Below, piece by piece: positions 4,549 through 6,893 of a stretch of 6,893 bases of DNA. Every line of letters starts with the position of its first letter. The stretch's first letter is position 1. The position numbers were made by a program, and so were the translations under genes. The notes under the pieces were generated by a model. The model did not search any database, was not told where the DNA came from, and worked only from the letters and a program-made list of their open reading frames with translations. Origin of the DNA: an uncultured Phenylobacterium sp. (GTDB taxonomy: Bacteria; Pseudomonadota; Alphaproteobacteria; Caulobacterales; Caulobacteraceae); contig CAMFIW010000156.1 in the NCBI GenBank assembly GCA_945952355.1, positions 1 through 6,893 on the forward strand, written 5' to 3'.

Positions 4549-6893
4549 ATGACTGTCAAAAAATTGCTGGCAGGTACGAGTGTATTTTCGTTAATCTTTG
4601 TTTCAAACATTGCATTCGCACAAGCCGCCGCAACAGACGCAGATCAAGGCGGCTCTCATACTATCGATGAGCTCGTCGTTACTGCTCAGAAGCGTACTCA
4701 AAACCTGCAAGACGTTCCGATCGTGGTCACCGCGGTCAGCGCTCAGCAGATCCAGGACGCCGGCGTCAAGGACATCAAGGACCTGACCGTCCTGACCCCC
4801 GGCCTGACCGTGACCACCACCGGTTCGAACACCTCGACCACCGCGCGGATTCGCGGCGTCGGCACAGTGGGCGACAATGTCGGCCTGGAGTCCTCGGTGG
4901 GCGTGGTGATCGACGGCGTCTACCGTCCGCGCAACGGCGTGGCCTTCTCGGACCTCGGCGACATGGAGCGCATCGAAGTCCTGAAGGGCCCGCAGGGCAC
5001 CCTGTTCGGCAAAAACACCTCGGCCGGCGTGATCAACGTCATCACCAAGAAGCCGGAGTTCACCTTCGGCGCCAACGGCGAGCTGACCGTCAGCAACTAC
5101 AACGGCTATGGCGTCGCCGCCTCGGTGACCGGTCCGATCATGGACGACAAGGTCGCCGGCCGCCTGTACGTGGCCACCCGCAAGCGCGACGGCTTCTATG
5201 ACGTCGTCGGCGGTGGAGACACGAACGACCAGAACTTCTGGACCGCCCGCGGCCAGCTTCGCTTCACGCCGAACGACGACGTGGATATCAACATCGCTGG
5301 CGACTACACCGACAAGCGCGAACACTGCTGCGGCGCCGTGCAGATCGCCAACGCGACCGGCCCGACGGCCGTGCTCAATTCGATCGTGCCTGGCGCGATC
5401 AAGAACCCGGTGGATCCCAAGTCCTACGACGCCTACGGCACCCATAACGACCTGAAGCACGTGGTCGACCAGGGCCTGTCGGCGACGATCGACTACAAGA
5501 CGCCCTGGCTGGGCGGCGCCAAGCTGACCTCGGTCACGGCCGTTCGCGACTGGAAGAGCCAAGGCGGCGGCGACACTGACGGGACCCTGGTGGACGTGCT
5601 GTACGGCCCGGCCGAAAACTCGGCCAATCCGGGCTTCGTGCAGTTCAAGCAATTCAGCCAGGAAATCCGCCTGGCCGGCGAAACCGACAAGCTGAACTGG
5701 CTGGTCGGCGGGTTCTTCTCGCACGAGAAGCTGACCCAGCACACGCGCCTGGTCTACGGCACCCAATTCGAGCAGTACGCCAGCGGTCTGCTCGGCGGCA
5801 CCCTGTCGTCGGTGTTCAGCGGCCGTCCGCTGGGCACGACGTTCCTGGCCGGCGAAGGCCAGAACGACACCTACCAGCAGACCGAGAACGGCGCGGCGAT
5901 CTTCACCAACAACAGCTACAAGGTCACCGAGAAGCTGACCTTGACGGTGGGCGCCCGCTATACCTGGGAACAGAAGGACCTGGTCAGCGCCTGGAACAAC
6001 ACCGACGGCGCGGTCGGCTGCTCCACCGCCCTGGCGCGGGCGGCCGTCCTGCCGGTCATCGCCGGCGGCGCCATCGTCCGGGCCGGCGGCCTGATGGGCA
6101 CCGGTCCCTACAGCCTGCTGTGCGGCACCTTCCAGAACCCGCTGTTCGGCAAGGTGGGGCTGAACACCCAGCACCTGAAGGAAGACAAGGCCACGGGCAC
6201 GCTCAAGCTGGACTACCGATTCTCGCCGGAAACCCTGGCCTACGTGTCCTACGCCCGTGGCTACAAGGCCGGCGGCTTCAACCTGGACCGCATCGCCCAG
6301 CCGACCCAGACCGTGGCCGGCGTCGCCGCCGCGCCGGTGCTGGACACCAGCTTCAAGCCGGAAACCGTCGACTCCTACGAACTGGGTGTGAAGAACACCC
6401 TGTTCAACCGCACGGTCCTGCTGAATGCGACCCTGTTCTACCAAGAGTTCCAGGACTTCCAGCTGAACAGCTTCAACGGCCTGGTGTTCAACGTGACCTC
6501 GGTGCCGAAGGTCGTCTCGCGCGGCGTCGACATGGACTTCATGTGGTTCACGCCGGTCGAAGGCCTGTCGATCTCCAGCGGTCTGACCTATGCGGAGACC
6601 TACTATCCGCGCAGCGACGCCAGCGTCCTGGGCACCACGACCCCGGGCGTCACGCCGGTCGGCAACCAGCGCCTGCCGGGCTCGCGCCTGTCGCTTGCCC
6701 CGCTGTGGTCGGCCTCGGCCGCGGTGAGCTACGAGCACCCGGTCACTGAGAACCTGATCGGCCGCTTCAACGTCAACGCCAAGTACCAGTCGTCCTACAA
6801 CACCGGTTCGAACCTCGACCCGGTGAAGAACCAGCCCGGTTTCACCCTGGTGAACGCCCGGGTCGGCATCGGTCCGCAGGACAAGAAGTGGCT
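4549..6893 (+). CDS. TonB-dependent outer-membrane receptor (partial, C-terminus beyond window)
   Basis: The first 781 residues of a TonB-dependent receptor, an outer-membrane beta-barrel that imports scarce or bulky ligands using TonB-ExbBD energy. A signal peptide with basic start MTVKKLLAG and hydrophobic core has likely cleavage after AFA (residue 24). A TonB-box-like IDELVVTA lies at 39-46. The plug domain is at about 50-170, with DVPIVVTAVS, RIRGVG, VIDGVYRPR, IEVLKGPQGTLFGKNTSAG and VINVITKKP. Alternating barrel strands follow, including YVSYARGYKAGGFN and ETVDSYELGVKN, typical of the sphingomonad/caulobacter receptor group. Cys pairs are seen at C260-C261 and at C491 and C525, probably in surface loops. 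The frame stays open to the edge; roughly the last few strands and the terminal aromatic residue are missing. It is divergent from the amidohydrolase/BKACE operon, which suggests it imports that pathway's substrate, though the ligand cannot be inferred. The first 50 or so codons are less GC-rich than the rest. Confidence 0.94.
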   Translation, partial: MTVKKLLAGTSVFSLIFVSNIAFAQAAATDADQGGSHTIDELVVTAQKRTQNLQDVPIVVTAVSAQQIQDAGVKDIKDLTVLTPGLTVTTTGSNTSTTARIRGVGTVGDNVGLESSVGVVIDGVYRPRNGVAFSDLGDMERIEVLKGPQGTLFGKNTSAGVINVITKKPEFTFGANGELTVSNYNGYGVAASVTGPIMDDKVAGRLYVATRKRDGFYDVVGGGDTNDQNFWTARGQLRFTPNDDVDINIAGDYTDKREHCCGAVQIANATGPTAVLNSIVPGAIKNPVDPKSYDAYGTHNDLKHVVDQGLSATIDYKTPWLGGAKLTSVTAVRDWKSQGGGDTDGTLVDVLYGPAENSANPGFVQFKQFSQEIRLAGETDKLNWLVGGFFSHEKLTQHTRLVYGTQFEQYASGLLGGTLSSVFSGRPLGTTFLAGEGQNDTYQQTENGAAIFTNNSYKVTEKLTLTVGARYTWEQKDLVSAWNNTDGAVGCSTALARAAVLPVIAGGAIVRAGGLMGTGPYSLLCGTFQNPLFGKVGLNTQHLKEDKATGTLKLDYRFSPETLAYVSYARGYKAGGFNLDRIAQPTQTVAGVAAAPVLDTSFKPETVDSYELGVKNTLFNRTVLLNATLFYQEFQDFQLNSFNGLVFNVTSVPKVVSRGVDMDFMWFTPVEGLSISSGLTYAETYYPRSDASVLGTTTPGVTPVGNQRLPGSRLSLAPLWSASAAVSYEHPVTENLIGRFNVNAKYQSSYNTGSNLDPVKNQPGFTLVNARVGIGPQDKKW

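Noticed and set aside
4323..4610. Small 95-codon minus-strand frame spanning the intergenic region
   Set aside because: It overlaps the receptor start, signal peptide and control region, and has no SD or recognisable domain. It is probably chance in the AT-richer stretch.
4603..6738. A 711-codon open frame on the minus strand opposite the receptor
   Set aside because: The plus-strand frame has a signal peptide, TonB box and plug motifs. The antisense product is a Val/Gly/Arg/His-rich low-information sequence typical of GC-rich shadow frames.

Overview
The window is GC-rich bacterial DNA with tightly packed, overlapping genes, a large TonB-dependent receptor and Shine-Dalgarno sites of the AGGAG type. 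This fits an alphaproteobacterium, and I lean toward Caulobacterales or Sphingomonadales. That placement is inferred from gene style and base composition, because there is no rRNA or other marker here.

Positions 1-4259 hold a minus-strand gene run read from right to left: a complete amidohydrolase of the D-aminoacylase-like family (576 aa), a BKACE/DUF849 beta-keto-acid cleavage enzyme (295 aa), an IclR-family regulator (253 aa), and a second amidohydrolase paralogous to the first, cut off by the left edge after 289 residues. Junctions are 4 nt, an ATGA overlap and 10 nt, so this looks like one transcript.

Positions 4260-4548 are a 289-nt divergent control region. It has an AT-rich core with two small palindromes and an 11-bp-period direct repeat. 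These are bracketed by a 17-bp inverted repeat whose left arm carries about 10 extra bases. Next to the rightward gene, a hairpin covers part of its ribosome binding site. From 4549 to the right edge runs a plus-strand TonB-dependent outer-membrane receptor (781 residues visible, C-terminus missing).

Taken together this looks like a scavenging and catabolic locus. The receptor would import a scarce, bulky compound, the two amidohydrolases would open amide or cyclic-amide bonds, BKACE would condense a beta-keto acid product with acetyl-CoA, and the IclR protein would control both directions from the shared intergenic region. The substrate cannot be read from sequence. Two points stand out: both amidohydrolases appear to lack two of the histidine zinc ligands of characterised D-aminoacylases, and the intergenic region has an elaborate symmetry. 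I saw no tRNA, rRNA, CRISPR array, insertion sequence or convincing terminator.
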